In this document: positions 25,925-33,796 of the stretch, in pieces
Position numbering within the stretch: the stretch's first letter is position 1
Layout: each line of letters opens with the position of its first letter
Source of the DNA: Blautia sp. An249
GTDB lineage: Bacteria; Bacillota; Clostridia; Lachnospirales; Lachnospiraceae
DNA: 64,000 nt
Assembly (NCBI RefSeq): GCF_002159835.1
Contig: NZ_NFJL01000002.1
Span: 186,001-250,000 of the forward strand
Direction of reading: 5' to 3'
Notes under the pieces: generated by a model
What the model was told of the DNA's origin: nothing
What the model saw: the letters and a program-made list of their open reading frames with translations, nothing else
Database searches by the model: none
Made by a program: the position numbers and the translations under genes

Positions 25925-26608
25925 GTGAAATTTCCCCAGGGATTATTAAAAGGAATTATTTCGGGAATTGTGCTGGCGGGAATCCTGCTGACGGTACGGT
26001 TGTCTGCAGAAGAAACCGTACTGGAAAAGGTAGAGAAAGATAAAAGCCAGGAGCCGCCTCAGGTGGCGCTGACCTTTGACGACGGTCCCCACAGCGTATA
26101 TACGCCCATTCTTCTGGACGGCCTGAAGGAAAGAGGAATTAAGGCCACGTTTTTTCTGATGGGTAAAAATATACAGGGAAAGGAAGACATTGTAAAAAGA
26201 ATGGCCGAAGAAGGCCATCTGATAGGAAACCACACTTACAGCCATGTGCAGCTTTCCAGACTCCCCATGGAAAAGGCCAGAGAAGAAGTGGAAAAGACCA
26301 ATGAGGAGATTTATGAAATTACAGGGGAATATCCGGTTTATTTAAGACCACCCTACGGAGACTGGAAAAAAGATATGGAAAAATCTCTGGAAATGCTTCC
26401 CATCTTCTGGGATATCGATCCGCTAGACTGGGGACGGGGTGATACAGCCGGGATCGTATCCAGCATAGAAGGGAAAATCGAGGACGGTTCAATTATACTG
26501 CTTCATGACTGCTACGACAGCTCTGTGAAGGCAGCCCTGCAGGTTGCGGACGATTTGACGAAAGCGGGATATGAACTGGTAACTGCAGACAAACTGATTG
26601 TTGATTAA
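25925..26608 (+). CDS. Polysaccharide deacetylase (CE4/NodB domain)
   Basis: Secreted or membrane-anchored metal-dependent deacetylase of 227 aa starting at GTG 25925. An N-terminal hydrophobic segment (about 8-26) is a signal peptide or anchor. The NodB domain has the metal and catalytic motifs TFDDGPH (about 52-58), HTYSH (near residue 103), RPPYGD (about 140) and LLHDCYD near the end. Family members deacetylate peptidoglycan or other N-acetylated glycans; the substrate is not determined. It precedes rarA by 16 bases and may be co-transcribed. Confidence 0.9.
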   Translation: MKFPQGLLKGIISGIVLAGILLTVRLSAEETVLEKVEKDKSQEPPQVALTFDDGPHSVYTPILLDGLKERGIKATFFLMGKNIQGKEDIVKRMAEEGHLIGNHTYSHVQLSRLPMEKAREEVEKTNEEIYEITGEYPVYLRPPYGDWKKDMEKSLEMLPIFWDIDPLDWGRGDTAGIVSSIEGKIEDGSIILLHDCYDSSVKAALQVADDLTKAGYELVTADKLIVD

Positions 26609-26624
26609 ACAGGAGAAAAAGACT

Positions 26625-27950
26625 ATGGATTTATTTGAGTATGCAAAGAGTAAGTCTCTGGAAAAAGAATCGCCGCTGGCTTCCCGCCTGCGTCCTTCCC
26701 GTCTGGAGGAAGTGGTGGGACAGGAACATATTGTGGGAAAAGATAAATTATTATACCGGGCAATTAAGGCAGACAAATTAAGTTCCATTATTTTTTACGG
26801 ACCACCGGGAACCGGAAAGACCACTCTGGCGAAAGTAATCGCCAATACCACAAGCGCGGAATTTACCCAGATTAACGCTACCTCCGCAGGGAAAAAAGAT
26901 ATGGAGGAAGTGGTGAAACAGGCGCAGACTTCCATTGGAATGTACGGAAAAAAGACGATACTTTTTATAGACGAGATTCATCGTTTTAATAAAGGGCAGC
27001 AGGATTATCTTCTGCCCTTTGTGGAAGACGGAACCCTGATTTTAATCGGAGCCACCACGGAAAACCCGTATTTTGAGGTCAACGGAGCTCTTCTTTCCCG
27101 TTCCATTATCTTTGAACTGAAAGCCTTAAGCAAAGAAAATATCAAAGAATTAATTCACCGGGCAGTGACCGATGAGAAGAAGGGGATGGGCAGCTACCAG
27201 GTTTCCATGGAGGAGGACGCCGCCGATTTTCTGGCAGATATGGCATCCGGAGACGCCCGGTCAGCCTTAAATGCCGTGGAAATCGGAGTTCTGACAACCC
27301 CCAGAGGGGAAGACGGACGGATTCATATCACCCTGGAAGTGGCCTCAGAGTGTATTCAGAAGAGGGTGATTCGGTATGATAAAAAAGGGGATAATCATTA
27401 TGACATTATTTCTGCTTTTATCAAGAGCATGCGTGGATCTGACCCGGACGCTGCTGTCTATTACCTGGCCAAAATGCTGTATGCCGGGGAAGACATTAAA
27501 TTTATTGCCCGAAGAATGATGATCTGTGCTTCAGAAGACGTGGGAAACGCGGATCCTCAGGCGCTGACGGTAGCAGTATCTGCGGCCCTGGCTGTAGAAA
27601 GGGTGGGAATGCCCGAGGCACAGATTATCCTGTCTCAGGCAGCCGCCTATATTGCCTGTGCGCCTAAAAGCAATTCGGCAGTGACAGCCATTGATCTGGC
27701 AATGAAAAGCGTAAAAGAGACAGAGACCACGGTTCCGCCTCATCTTCAGGACGCCCATTACAGCGGACATACCAGTCTGGGGAAGGGGATTGGGTATCAG
27801 TATGCCCATAATTATCCCAACCACTATGTGAAACAGCAATACCTTCCCACGGAAATTCAAAACGCCAGGTTTTATGAACTGAGCGATATGGGATACGAAA
27901 AAACATTAAAAGAACATATGGAGAGAATAAAAAGAGGCCCCTCTAAATAA
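26625..27950 (+). CDS. rarA: Replication-associated recombination protein A
   Basis: AAA+ ATPase of the RarA/MgsA/WRNIP1 family acting at stalled replication forks, related to clamp loaders. The ATG at 26625 (MDLFEYAKSKSLEKESPLASRLRP) follows AACAGGAG; this gives 441 aa. Walker [13 protein letters not shown] (about 55-66), Walker B with FIDEIHRFNKGQQD and sensor GATTENPYFEVNGALLSRS are visible. The C-terminal tetramerisation domain has YLAKMLYAGEDIKFIARRM and KGIGYQYAHNYPNHYVKQQYLP. Its 3' end overlaps the converging DUF4364 gene by 8 bases. Confidence 0.96.
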   Translation: MDLFEYAKSKSLEKESPLASRLRPSRLEEVVGQEHIVGKDKLLYRAIKADKLSSIIFYGPPGTGKTTLAKVIANTTSAEFTQINATSAGKKDMEEVVKQAQTSIGMYGKKTILFIDEIHRFNKGQQDYLLPFVEDGTLILIGATTENPYFEVNGALLSRSIIFELKALSKENIKELIHRAVTDEKKGMGSYQVSMEEDAADFLADMASGDARSALNAVEIGVLTTPRGEDGRIHITLEVASECIQKRVIRYDKKGDNHYDIISAFIKSMRGSDPDAAVYYLAKMLYAGEDIKFIARRMMICASEDVGNADPQALTVAVSAALAVERVGMPEAQIILSQAAAYIACAPKSNSAVTAIDLAMKSVKETETTVPPHLQDAHYSGHTSLGKGIGYQYAHNYPNHYVKQQYLPTEIQNARFYELSDMGYEKTLKEHMERIKRGPSK

Positions 27951-27958
27951 GGGCCTCT
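27928..27958 (-). terminator. Terminator of DUF4364 gene inside rarA 3' end
   Basis: AGAGGCCC (27933-27940) and GGGCCTCT (27951-27958) pair around the shared stop-codon region. Only the minus strand has a T run after the stem, so it stops the DUF4364 transcript. The left arm lies in the last rarA codons. Confidence 0.7.
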
Positions 27959-28455
27959 AAAATCTGCGCATAAAGATCCTGCGCTTTTCCTTTCCAGTGG
28001 CTGCAGGCTTCCGAAGCGGCCTCTTGTGTGGGAACTAAAAGAGTCATGTCGATAAGAGAGGCGCCCCGTTCTTTAAGCTGTAAGCGGACACAGTAATCCG
28101 AGAGATCGGTTTTATAAGAATCGGCTAAAATCACAGGCTTTATCTGAAGTTCCGTGCCGATTTTTTTCAGGAATTTCTGTATTTCATCCTTGATTTCCGA
28201 AGAGATTTCATCACAGAAAAAGTGAAGAGTCGTTCTTCCCTTTTCCGTCATTGTATAGTAAGAAGCATTCTGTCTGGTATGCGACTCGATTAAGGAAGAA
28301 TCGATCAATTCGGAAAGAGTCTGCTGTAAATGAAAATAGTTGGTATACTCCTTTTCCAGAATAAAATCGGAAATCTGGGAATTGGTAAGAGGAGATTGTG
28401 AGTTATCCAGCATATATAAAACAATTAATTTGTATAAAGTAAAAGGCTGCGCCAT
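27943..28455 (-). CDS. DUF4364 family protein
   Basis: A 170-aa protein of a family found mainly in Clostridia. The N-terminal half (about 1-80) looks like a winged helix: LYKLIVLYMLDNSQSPLTNSQISDFILEKEYTN, then a wing with YYTMTEKGRTTLHFF. The second half, about 90 residues, is of unknown fold. Function is not established; a DNA-binding regulator is plausible. It lies 14 bases behind the radical SAM gene and is probably in its operon. Confidence 0.85.
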   Translation of the reverse strand: MAQPFTLYKLIVLYMLDNSQSPLTNSQISDFILEKEYTNYFHLQQTLSELIDSSLIESHTRQNASYYTMTEKGRTTLHFFCDEISSEIKDEIQKFLKKIGTELQIKPVILADSYKTDLSDYCVRLQLKERGASLIDMTLLVPTQEAASEACSHWKGKAQDLYAQILEALI

Positions 28456-28469
28456 ATCAGAAATCCTCC

Positions 28470-29396
28470 TTATTTATGATAAAATTTTCCCTGCCAGGTA
28501 TCCCGTATCTTCATTTCATGGTGAAGAAGATTGAGAACTTCCCGTTTTCGGCTGGCCCAGAGGGGTGCGATCAGAAGATCTTTCGGGCCGTCCCCGGTGA
28601 TTCTGTGGATAACGATGTCGGGCGAGAGATGTTCCAGGCAGGCAATCAGAATATCGAGATACTCCTCTCTGGTGTATGTCCGAAACTGCCCTTTTTCATA
28701 ATCCGAAGCCAGATCCGTTCCTTTTAATACGTGTAGAAGCTGCAGTTTCACCCCCTGAATGTTCTGCCCGTTTAAATACTCCATGGTTTCCAGAATGTCT
28801 TCGGGAGATTCTCCGGGAAGGCCCAGAATCGTATGCACAATTACTTCCAGATTCCGTTTATGAAGCCGGCGGACCGCTTCCTGAAAACAGGAGAGGGGAT
28901 ACCCCCGGCGGATATAACGGGCAGTTCTTTCGTGTATGGTCTGAAGTCCCAGCTCCACCCAGACGGGTTTTATCTGATTTAGTTTTTCCAGCAGATCCAG
29001 GACCTCCGGAGGCAGGCAGTCCGGCCGTGTGCCTATGGAAAGGGCACATATTTTAGGATGCCTTAAAGCCTCTGAGAAAATACGTTCCAGATAGTCAACG
29101 GGAGCATAAGTGTTAGTAAAAGCCTGGAAATAGGCAATGTACTTCCGGATAGGCCTTTTCTGAGAAAGGGCTTCTATCTGCTGCTCAATCTGCTGTGTGA
29201 CAGAAAAAGAGGGATCTGCGGCAAAATCACCGGAACCGCCTGCGCTGCAGAAAATGCAGCCGCCCGTTCCCAGCGTCCCGTCCCGGTTCGGGCAGGACAT
29301 TCTGCCGTTGAGCGCTACTTTATAAACTTTTTCTCCGAATCGGTTTCTCAGCATATAGTCAAAAGAGTAGTAGGGTTTCCCATTCCACTGTTTCAT
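28470..29396 (-). CDS. TIGR01212-family radical SAM protein
   Basis: Radical SAM enzyme of the YhcC/YtqA type, 308 aa from the ATG at 29396, which is preceded by AAAGGAG and starts MKQWNGKPYYSFDYMLRN. The iron-sulfur motif has the spacing typical of this family, CPNRDGTLGTGGCIFC, with three cysteines. Later segments such as KYIAYFQAFTNTYAP and GLPGESPEDILETM also fit. The reaction of this family is not firmly established; a link to RNA modification has been suggested from its Elp3-like region. It is probably co-transcribed with the DUF4364 gene. Confidence 0.9.
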   Translation of the reverse strand: MKQWNGKPYYSFDYMLRNRFGEKVYKVALNGRMSCPNRDGTLGTGGCIFCSAGGSGDFAADPSFSVTQQIEQQIEALSQKRPIRKYIAYFQAFTNTYAPVDYLERIFSEALRHPKICALSIGTRPDCLPPEVLDLLEKLNQIKPVWVELGLQTIHERTARYIRRGYPLSCFQEAVRRLHKRNLEVIVHTILGLPGESPEDILETMEYLNGQNIQGVKLQLLHVLKGTDLASDYEKGQFRTYTREEYLDILIACLEHLSPDIVIHRITGDGPKDLLIAPLWASRKREVLNLLHHEMKIRDTWQGKFYHK

Positions 29397-29424
29397 AGAC
29401 GGCTCCTTTGTTTTCGTTGTTATC

Positions 29425-29453
29425 AGTATAGCGAAAACAGATAAGAATTGCAA
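29425..29453 (-). promoter_or_regulatory. Promoter of the radical SAM operon
   Basis: On the minus strand TTGCAA (29453-29448), 17-base spacer, TATACT (29430-29425), about 28 bases before the start codon. It is back to back with the PHP-gene promoter. Confidence 0.65.
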
Positions 29454-29462
29454 ATTCTATTC

Positions 29463-29491
29463 TTGTTATTTAACACGGGCAGACGTATACT
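29463..29491 (+). promoter_or_regulatory. Promoter of the PHP phosphoesterase gene
   Basis: TTGTTA (29463-29468), 17-base spacer, TATACT (29486-29491), 24 bases before the start codon. Confidence 0.6.
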
Positions 29492-29515
29492 TATAGAAGC
29501 AAAGGAGGCAGACCT

Positions 29516-30244
29516 ATGGAAAGAAGAGAGATTTTAGATTTACATACCCATACTGTAGCCAGTGGACATGCATACTGTACTCTGCGGGAGATGGCAAAAG
29601 CAGCGTCAGAGAAAGGCCTGAAAGTACTGGGGATTACCGAACATGCCCCGAAAATGCCGGGGACTTGCCATAATTATTATTTTCATAATCTGAAAGTGGT
29701 TCCCAGACAAATGTATGGGATTACGTTACTTCTGGGAGCAGAATTAAATATACTGGATTTTGACGGAAATGTAGATTTAAGCCAGAGAGAGCTGGAAAAT
29801 CTGGATGTGGTAATTGCCAGCATTCATGGTCCCTGTATTGTCAAAGGAACCAGAGAAGATTATACCAGAGCTTATTTAAAAGTCATGGAAAATCCCTATG
29901 TGAACATAATCGGACACCCGGATGACAGCCGGTATCCCTCCGACTATGAGCAGGTGATACAGGGGGCAAAAAAATATCATAAAGTGATCGAAATGAATAA
30001 CCACTCTTTAAGCCCACAGAGCTTTCGGAAAGGGGCAGAAGAAAACGACCGGGAAATTCTTTCTTTATGTAAGGAACTGGAAGTTCCCGTCGTTTTATCC
30101 AGCGACGCACATATGGATACGAAAATCGGAGATTTTACTTATATTTATCCGTTTTTGAAGGAAGTGAACTTTCCGGAAGAACTGATTTTAAATTACAGTA
30201 TAGAAGCGCTGCGTCCTTATCTGAATCGTTTTCCCCAGGAGTGA
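29516..30244 (+). CDS. PHP-domain phosphoesterase, YcdX-like
   Basis: Metal-dependent phosphatase of the polymerase-and-histidinol-phosphatase superfamily, 242 aa. The metal ligands are seen in DLHTHT (about 8-13), the TEHAP segment, a GAELNI glutamate, SIHGP, IGHPDD and SSDAHMD near the C-terminus. It resembles E. coli YcdX more than HisK-type histidinol phosphatases; no his genes are nearby, so a general phosphatase role is likelier. AAAGGAGG precedes the start. Confidence 0.88.
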   Translation: MERREILDLHTHTVASGHAYCTLREMAKAASEKGLKVLGITEHAPKMPGTCHNYYFHNLKVVPRQMYGITLLLGAELNILDFDGNVDLSQRELENLDVVIASIHGPCIVKGTREDYTRAYLKVMENPYVNIIGHPDDSRYPSDYEQVIQGAKKYHKVIEMNNHSLSPQSFRKGAEENDREILSLCKELEVPVVLSSDAHMDTKIGDFTYIYPFLKEVNFPEELILNYSIEALRPYLNRFPQE

Positions 30245-30250
30245 AACTTC

Positions 30251-30279
30251 TTGCATTTAAAATTTTACTGTGCTAAACT
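30251..30279 (+). promoter_or_regulatory. Promoter of the YerC/TrpR-like gene
   Basis: TTGCAT (30251-30256), 17-base spacer, TAAACT (30274-30279) with an upstream TG (extended -10), about 50 bases before the start. Confidence 0.6.
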
Positions 30280-30330
30280 GTTTATGAGGATTGGCATTGG
30301 AAGAATACGAATTATTTGGAGGAATCAAAA

Positions 30331-30639
30331 ATGAGCAAGAATATCAGAACAGAGGCGGTCGATCATTTGTTTGAAGCCATTTTATGTCTGAAGAATAAAG
30401 AAGAGTGTTACACGTTTTTCGAGGATGTTTGTACAATTAATGAGCTGCTTTCCCTATCTCAGCGGTTTGAAGTGGCAAAGATGCTGATGGATAAGAAGAC
30501 GTATTTGGATATATCAGAAAAAACAGGGGCTTCTACAGCAACCATCAGTCGTGTAAACCGTTCCTTGAACTATGGAAATGACGGTTATGAAATGGTATTT
30601 TCCAGGATGAAAGAGGGAAAAAAAGAGGAAAATGAATAA
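30331..30639 (+). CDS. YerC/YecD family TrpR-like regulator
   Basis: A 102-aa helical DNA-binding protein related to the tryptophan repressor. The ATG at 30331 is chosen because GGAGGA lies 7 bases upstream. The TrpR-type helix-turn-helix is visible: ELLSLSQRFEVAKML, then YLDISEKTGASTATISRVNRSL (about 55-77). YerC proteins are widespread in Firmicutes but their ligand is not known. A hairpin terminator follows. Confidence 0.88.
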   Translation: MSKNIRTEAVDHLFEAILCLKNKEECYTFFEDVCTINELLSLSQRFEVAKMLMDKKTYLDISEKTGASTATISRVNRSLNYGNDGYEMVFSRMKEGKKEENE

Positions 30640-30642
30640 ATA

Positions 30643-30676
30643 AAAGGCCGGCGCAGAAAATTCTACGCCGGTCGTT
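30643..30676. terminator. Shared terminator of two converging genes
   Basis: GGCCGGCG (30646-30653) pairs with CGCCGGTC (30666-30673) around CAGAAAATTCTA, and AGAA/TTCT extends the stem. It lies between the yerC-like gene and the end of the DUF1836 gene and overlaps the latter's last codons. Confidence 0.6.
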
Positions 30677-31316
30677 CATTTTTCGGTTTCTTTTTCCCTT
30701 TTGGATCTTCCGGAGTCTTTGCCTTCAGATCATCAATCAGATGTTCAATCAGCATTTTTTTGACATAGACGTCAAAGCTGAGAAGACAGATAAAAGAAAA
30801 GAGTTTCAGGAATTCCCGGCTTTCCTCCGGTGCTTCCTGAAAAGTATCCTGGGCCACATGGTAGCGTTTCAGGAGGTCTTTCTTTAAATATTCGATCTGT
30901 CCTGCCTCCATGCCGAATACTTCGTTGTAAATATCTGCCAGATGCAGGTCTTCCTCTCCGTGAAAATAATGTTCTGTAATGGGAGAGAGCAGTGTCTGAA
31001 TATCATTGATGGACAGAATATTTTTAAAGTAGTAGATGAAAATTAACAACAGTAAATGCTCTTTGGAGTATTTCTTCTTTTCCGGTGAAGGCAGAAGATT
31101 GTTCTTGGCATAGTTGTTAATCATTGTTTTGGTCAGGATTTTATCTTCCGGATACCGTTTGGTAGATTCCAGCTGGGCGTCCATGAAAGTGGTGACCTGA
31201 TCCATATATAAAGCAATATCAGGAATATCCTCGGGTTTAATATAGTCAATGCGGGATACACTCTCTAATATGCTGTTAATCATGTCTTTCGTATCAATCG
31301 TCATCTGTTTATTCAC
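30663..31316 (-). CDS. DUF1836 domain protein, probable regulator
   Basis: A 217-aa protein. The N-terminal two thirds match the DUF1836 pattern: YIKPEDIPDIALYMDQVTTFM, then ILTKTMINNYAKNNLLPSPEKKKYSKEHLLLLIFIYYFKNILS. This part resembles a MerR-like winged helix, so DNA binding is likely. The C-terminus is Lys/Pro-rich. Family function is unknown. The promoter contains a perfect palindrome between -35 and -10, which may be an autoregulatory operator. Confidence 0.85.
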   Translation of the reverse strand: MNKQMTIDTKDMINSILESVSRIDYIKPEDIPDIALYMDQVTTFMDAQLESTKRYPEDKILTKTMINNYAKNNLLPSPEKKKYSKEHLLLLIFIYYFKNILSINDIQTLLSPITEHYFHGEEDLHLADIYNEVFGMEAGQIEYLKKDLLKRYHVAQDTFQEAPEESREFLKLFSFICLLSFDVYVKKMLIEHLIDDLKAKTPEDPKGKKKPKNERPA

Positions 31317-31326
31317 CTCACTCCTT

Positions 31327-31355
31327 ATTATATAGTTTTTAAAACTATTTGTAAA
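31327..31355 (-). promoter_or_regulatory. DUF1836 promoter with spacer palindrome
   Basis: On the minus strand TTTACA (31355-31350), 17-base spacer and consensus TATAAT (31332-31327). The spacer is almost filled by a perfect palindrome, ATAGTTTT-T-AAAACTAT (31332-31348), a classic position for a repressor site. Confidence 0.7.
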
Positions 31356-31367
31356 GGGCTTTAAGTT

Positions 31368-32462
31368 TTAATGATCTGACTTTAAACCTGCTCCGCACAT
31401 GGTAATCAGACAGTCCTCAGGAACCCCATTTTGCCTGCAGTAGTTTTCATATGCTGCGTAATTGGCTGCGGTTGTATGCTCACAGTAGATGCCTTTCTTT
31501 GCCAGTTGGATACGTGCATTTAAAATTTCATTTTCCGGCGCATGAATAAATCGTATATCATATTTTCGGACATACTCTAAAATCTGTGTTCCCCGCATAG
31601 GTTTCCCGATAGCGATCCCCTCGGCAAGGGTCGGTTTACAAGTTACCGGAACCGGGGAGCGCGCCCCGCTTTCGGCAGCCTGAAAAAGGGGATCACAGTA
31701 CTCGCTCTGAACCGCAAGAATTACAGGCATCCGGGAAATGATGCCGCTGTCCAGAAGATGCTCTAAGGCCAGTACAGTCCCCAAAAACAAAGTGCCGTTG
31801 CCTACTGGGATGACAAGATGAGAAGGGATGCGGTGTAATTGTTCATAAACTTCATAGATATAGGTTTTGGTTCCTTCATAGAAAAACGGATTATATACAT
31901 GATTGGCATAATATGCCCCTTCAGAAAATACCCTGTCTCTGCAGACATCTGCACAGTGATCGCGGTTTCCCGGAACAACGGTACATACGGCGCCATGTGC
32001 GCGGATCATATCAATTTTTTTCGGAGAGGTTCCTTCCGGAACAAATATCTCACACTTGATTCCGGCCCGGGCGGCATAAGCGGCCACACTATTTCCGGCA
32101 TTTCCGCTGCTGTCCTGCACCACATTTTTTACTCCTATGGCCCTGCAGTGGGAAATCAGTACTGCCGCGCCCCGATCTTTATAAGAAAGAGTAGGCATGA
32201 AATAATCCATTTTCAGCATGACCTTATCGTCCAAAGAAATAATGGGAGTTACCCCTTCCCCCATGCTGATTCCCTTCCAGCTGTCATCTGTCAGCCCCAT
32301 ATAGCTGCGGTAGCGAAAGAGACTCCATTGGTTTCTGTCTATCTCCTCCAGACGAAATTTCGGGGGCCGAAAGTCCAAGTTCCATAAGCCGCCGCAGTCA
32401 CAGCAGGGTTTATGGGTGAAAACAGATTCTTTTTTACCGCATTTACTGCAAATGTATTCCAT
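31368..32462 (-). CDS. Threonine synthase-like PLP enzyme with zinc ribbon
   Basis: Fold-type II pyridoxal-phosphate enzyme of 364 aa. An N-terminal zinc ribbon (C4/C7 and C20/C22, CSKCGK...CCDCGG) precedes the catalytic domain, as in threonine and cysteate synthases. The PLP lysine is in SYKDRGA, the phosphate-binding loop is SSGNAGNS, and VGNGTLFLG is visible. The exact substrate is unclear: threonine synthase, a diaminopropionate-type lyase or another beta-replacing enzyme would fit. It lies 27 bases behind a D-threonine-aldolase-like gene in the same operon, so the two may act on the same hydroxy-amino acid. Confidence 0.8.
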   Translation of the reverse strand: MEYICSKCGKKESVFTHKPCCDCGGLWNLDFRPPKFRLEEIDRNQWSLFRYRSYMGLTDDSWKGISMGEGVTPIISLDDKVMLKMDYFMPTLSYKDRGAAVLISHCRAIGVKNVVQDSSGNAGNSVAAYAARAGIKCEIFVPEGTSPKKIDMIRAHGAVCTVVPGNRDHCADVCRDRVFSEGAYYANHVYNPFFYEGTKTYIYEVYEQLHRIPSHLVIPVGNGTLFLGTVLALEHLLDSGIISRMPVILAVQSEYCDPLFQAAESGARSPVPVTCKPTLAEGIAIGKPMRGTQILEYVRKYDIRFIHAPENEILNARIQLAKKGIYCEHTTAANYAAYENYCRQNGVPEDCLITMCGAGLKSDH

Positions 32463-32489
32463 CTCGTTGTCCTCCTTTTGCGTAACTGT

Positions 32490-33596
32490 TTATTGAAGTT
32501 TTCCTCTGCAGGAAACGGGAAATTCTTCGACCACTTCATCCCCGGATATGAGGTAGGCCGTATCGAAAAGATTACATACGGGGCAGATATGTACGGGGAT
32601 AATCCGGACTTTGTCGCCGATCCGAACCTGGTCATGAAATTTTCTGTTATAGATGATAGCATGTTCATCGAACATAGAATCAATATAGGTATTAGGAAAA
32701 TCGATGAGAGTGCCCATTCCCGGGGAAGAACATATGCCGCTGCTTCTCTTTTGCATGGTGAGGCCCTTGGCTCCCACATCCAGGATGGTTCTTTCATCGG
32801 TAGGTTTACTGATGACGGTTGCAAGAACCGTGGCAGCGCAAAAGTCCAGTGTCCCCACAGCGTTTGCCTGAGAGGCGTCCATCAGGGCATAAGTGCCGGG
32901 GCGAAGTTCTGTGATGCCCTCCAGGATTCGTACATGATTCATCAGTGTGGGCGTTGCGCCGTAGCTTACAATCTGGCAGGGCATATGGTTCTGCTTTGCG
33001 ATTTCGGCAAAATGAAGGGTTCTTTTCTGGGCTTCATATGCGATTTTCCTGCACTCTTCCAGATTGTCTGCAGCATAACTGTTGCCGTCGTGGGAAAAAA
33101 TCCCCCGGAATTCTACGTGCGGCTGCCGGGAGACAGCCTGGAGAATGGAAACGAAATCCTCCTCATGAATCACTCCGGAGCGGTTTTCTCCCACTTCAAT
33201 CTCCACAAGGATGTTGGCTGTGGAGTTAGATTCTGCAAAGACCTGTTCAATCTGAGGAATATATTCCGCGCAGTCCACTCCAAAAGAAATCTGTATCTTC
33301 TGTGATAAAGAAGCAACTCTTTCCAGTTTCTTTTTTCCCACGATTTCGTTTGCAATAAATATATCGCTGAATCTGTTTTCAGCCATCACTTCTGCTTCCC
33401 CCACTTTTGCCGCTGCAATCCCCAAAGCGCCGCGGGAGACCTGCATATCTGCAAGAAAAGGGGATTTATGGGTCTTAGTATGAGGTCTTAGCCGGACATG
33501 GTTCTCATCGGCATATTTTTGCATGGAATCCAGGTTATTTATCAGAATTTCCCTGTCAATCAGAAGGGCAGGAGTGTCCAGTTCACGGTAATTCAT
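32490..33596 (-). CDS. D-threonine aldolase/D-serine dehydratase-like protein
   Basis: Fold-type III (alanine-racemase-like) PLP enzyme of the DSD1/D-threonine aldolase family. The ATG at 33596 (MNYRELDTPALLIDREIL) fits the family start; an upstream TTG at 33611 is the alternative. The PLP lysine lies in RPHTKTHKSP (about residue 45). The C-terminal His-x-Cys metal site of this family is present as PVHICPVCN. Members cleave D-threonine to glycine and acetaldehyde or dehydrate D-serine. It is first gene of a two-gene operon behind a strong promoter. Confidence 0.87.
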   Translation of the reverse strand: MNYRELDTPALLIDREILINNLDSMQKYADENHVRLRPHTKTHKSPFLADMQVSRGALGIAAAKVGEAEVMAENRFSDIFIANEIVGKKKLERVASLSQKIQISFGVDCAEYIPQIEQVFAESNSTANILVEIEVGENRSGVIHEEDFVSILQAVSRQPHVEFRGIFSHDGNSYAADNLEECRKIAYEAQKRTLHFAEIAKQNHMPCQIVSYGATPTLMNHVRILEGITELRPGTYALMDASQANAVGTLDFCAATVLATVISKPTDERTILDVGAKGLTMQKRSSGICSSPGMGTLIDFPNTYIDSMFDEHAIIYNRKFHDQVRIGDKVRIIPVHICPVCNLFDTAYLISGDEVVEEFPVSCRGKLQ

Positions 33597-33636
33597 ATGA
33601 TGCAGCACCAACTTTCTTCGTTTATTATTTGATTCT

Positions 33637-33665
33637 TATATAACACATCTGTATGCTGCTGTCAA
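33637..33665 (-). promoter_or_regulatory. Promoter of the two-gene PLP-enzyme operon
   Basis: On the minus strand consensus TTGACA (33665-33660), 17-base spacer, TATATA (33642-33637), 40 bases before the ATG. Confidence 0.7.
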
Positions 33666-33723
33666 AAATATATTTTGAGAAACGATGCATGACAGTACCA
33701 GTTCTGTATGGCACAAATACAGG

Positions 33724-33737
33724 AGACATGTTATAAT
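33724..33737 (+). promoter_or_regulatory. Extended -10 promoter of pcrA
   Basis: TGTTATAAT: consensus TATAAT at 33732-33737 with an upstream TG. No good -35 is visible. It lies 59 bases before the pcrA start. Confidence 0.5.
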
Positions 33738-33796
33738 GGGCGGTAACGGATAGGAGAGAGCCCCGGACGGGGAGGAAAGAATGAACGGAGGAACTT

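Noticed and set aside
32412-33305. Plus-strand frame of 297 codons opposite the D-threonine aldolase-like gene
   Set aside because: Shadow of a gene with clear PLP and metal motifs; no family resemblance.
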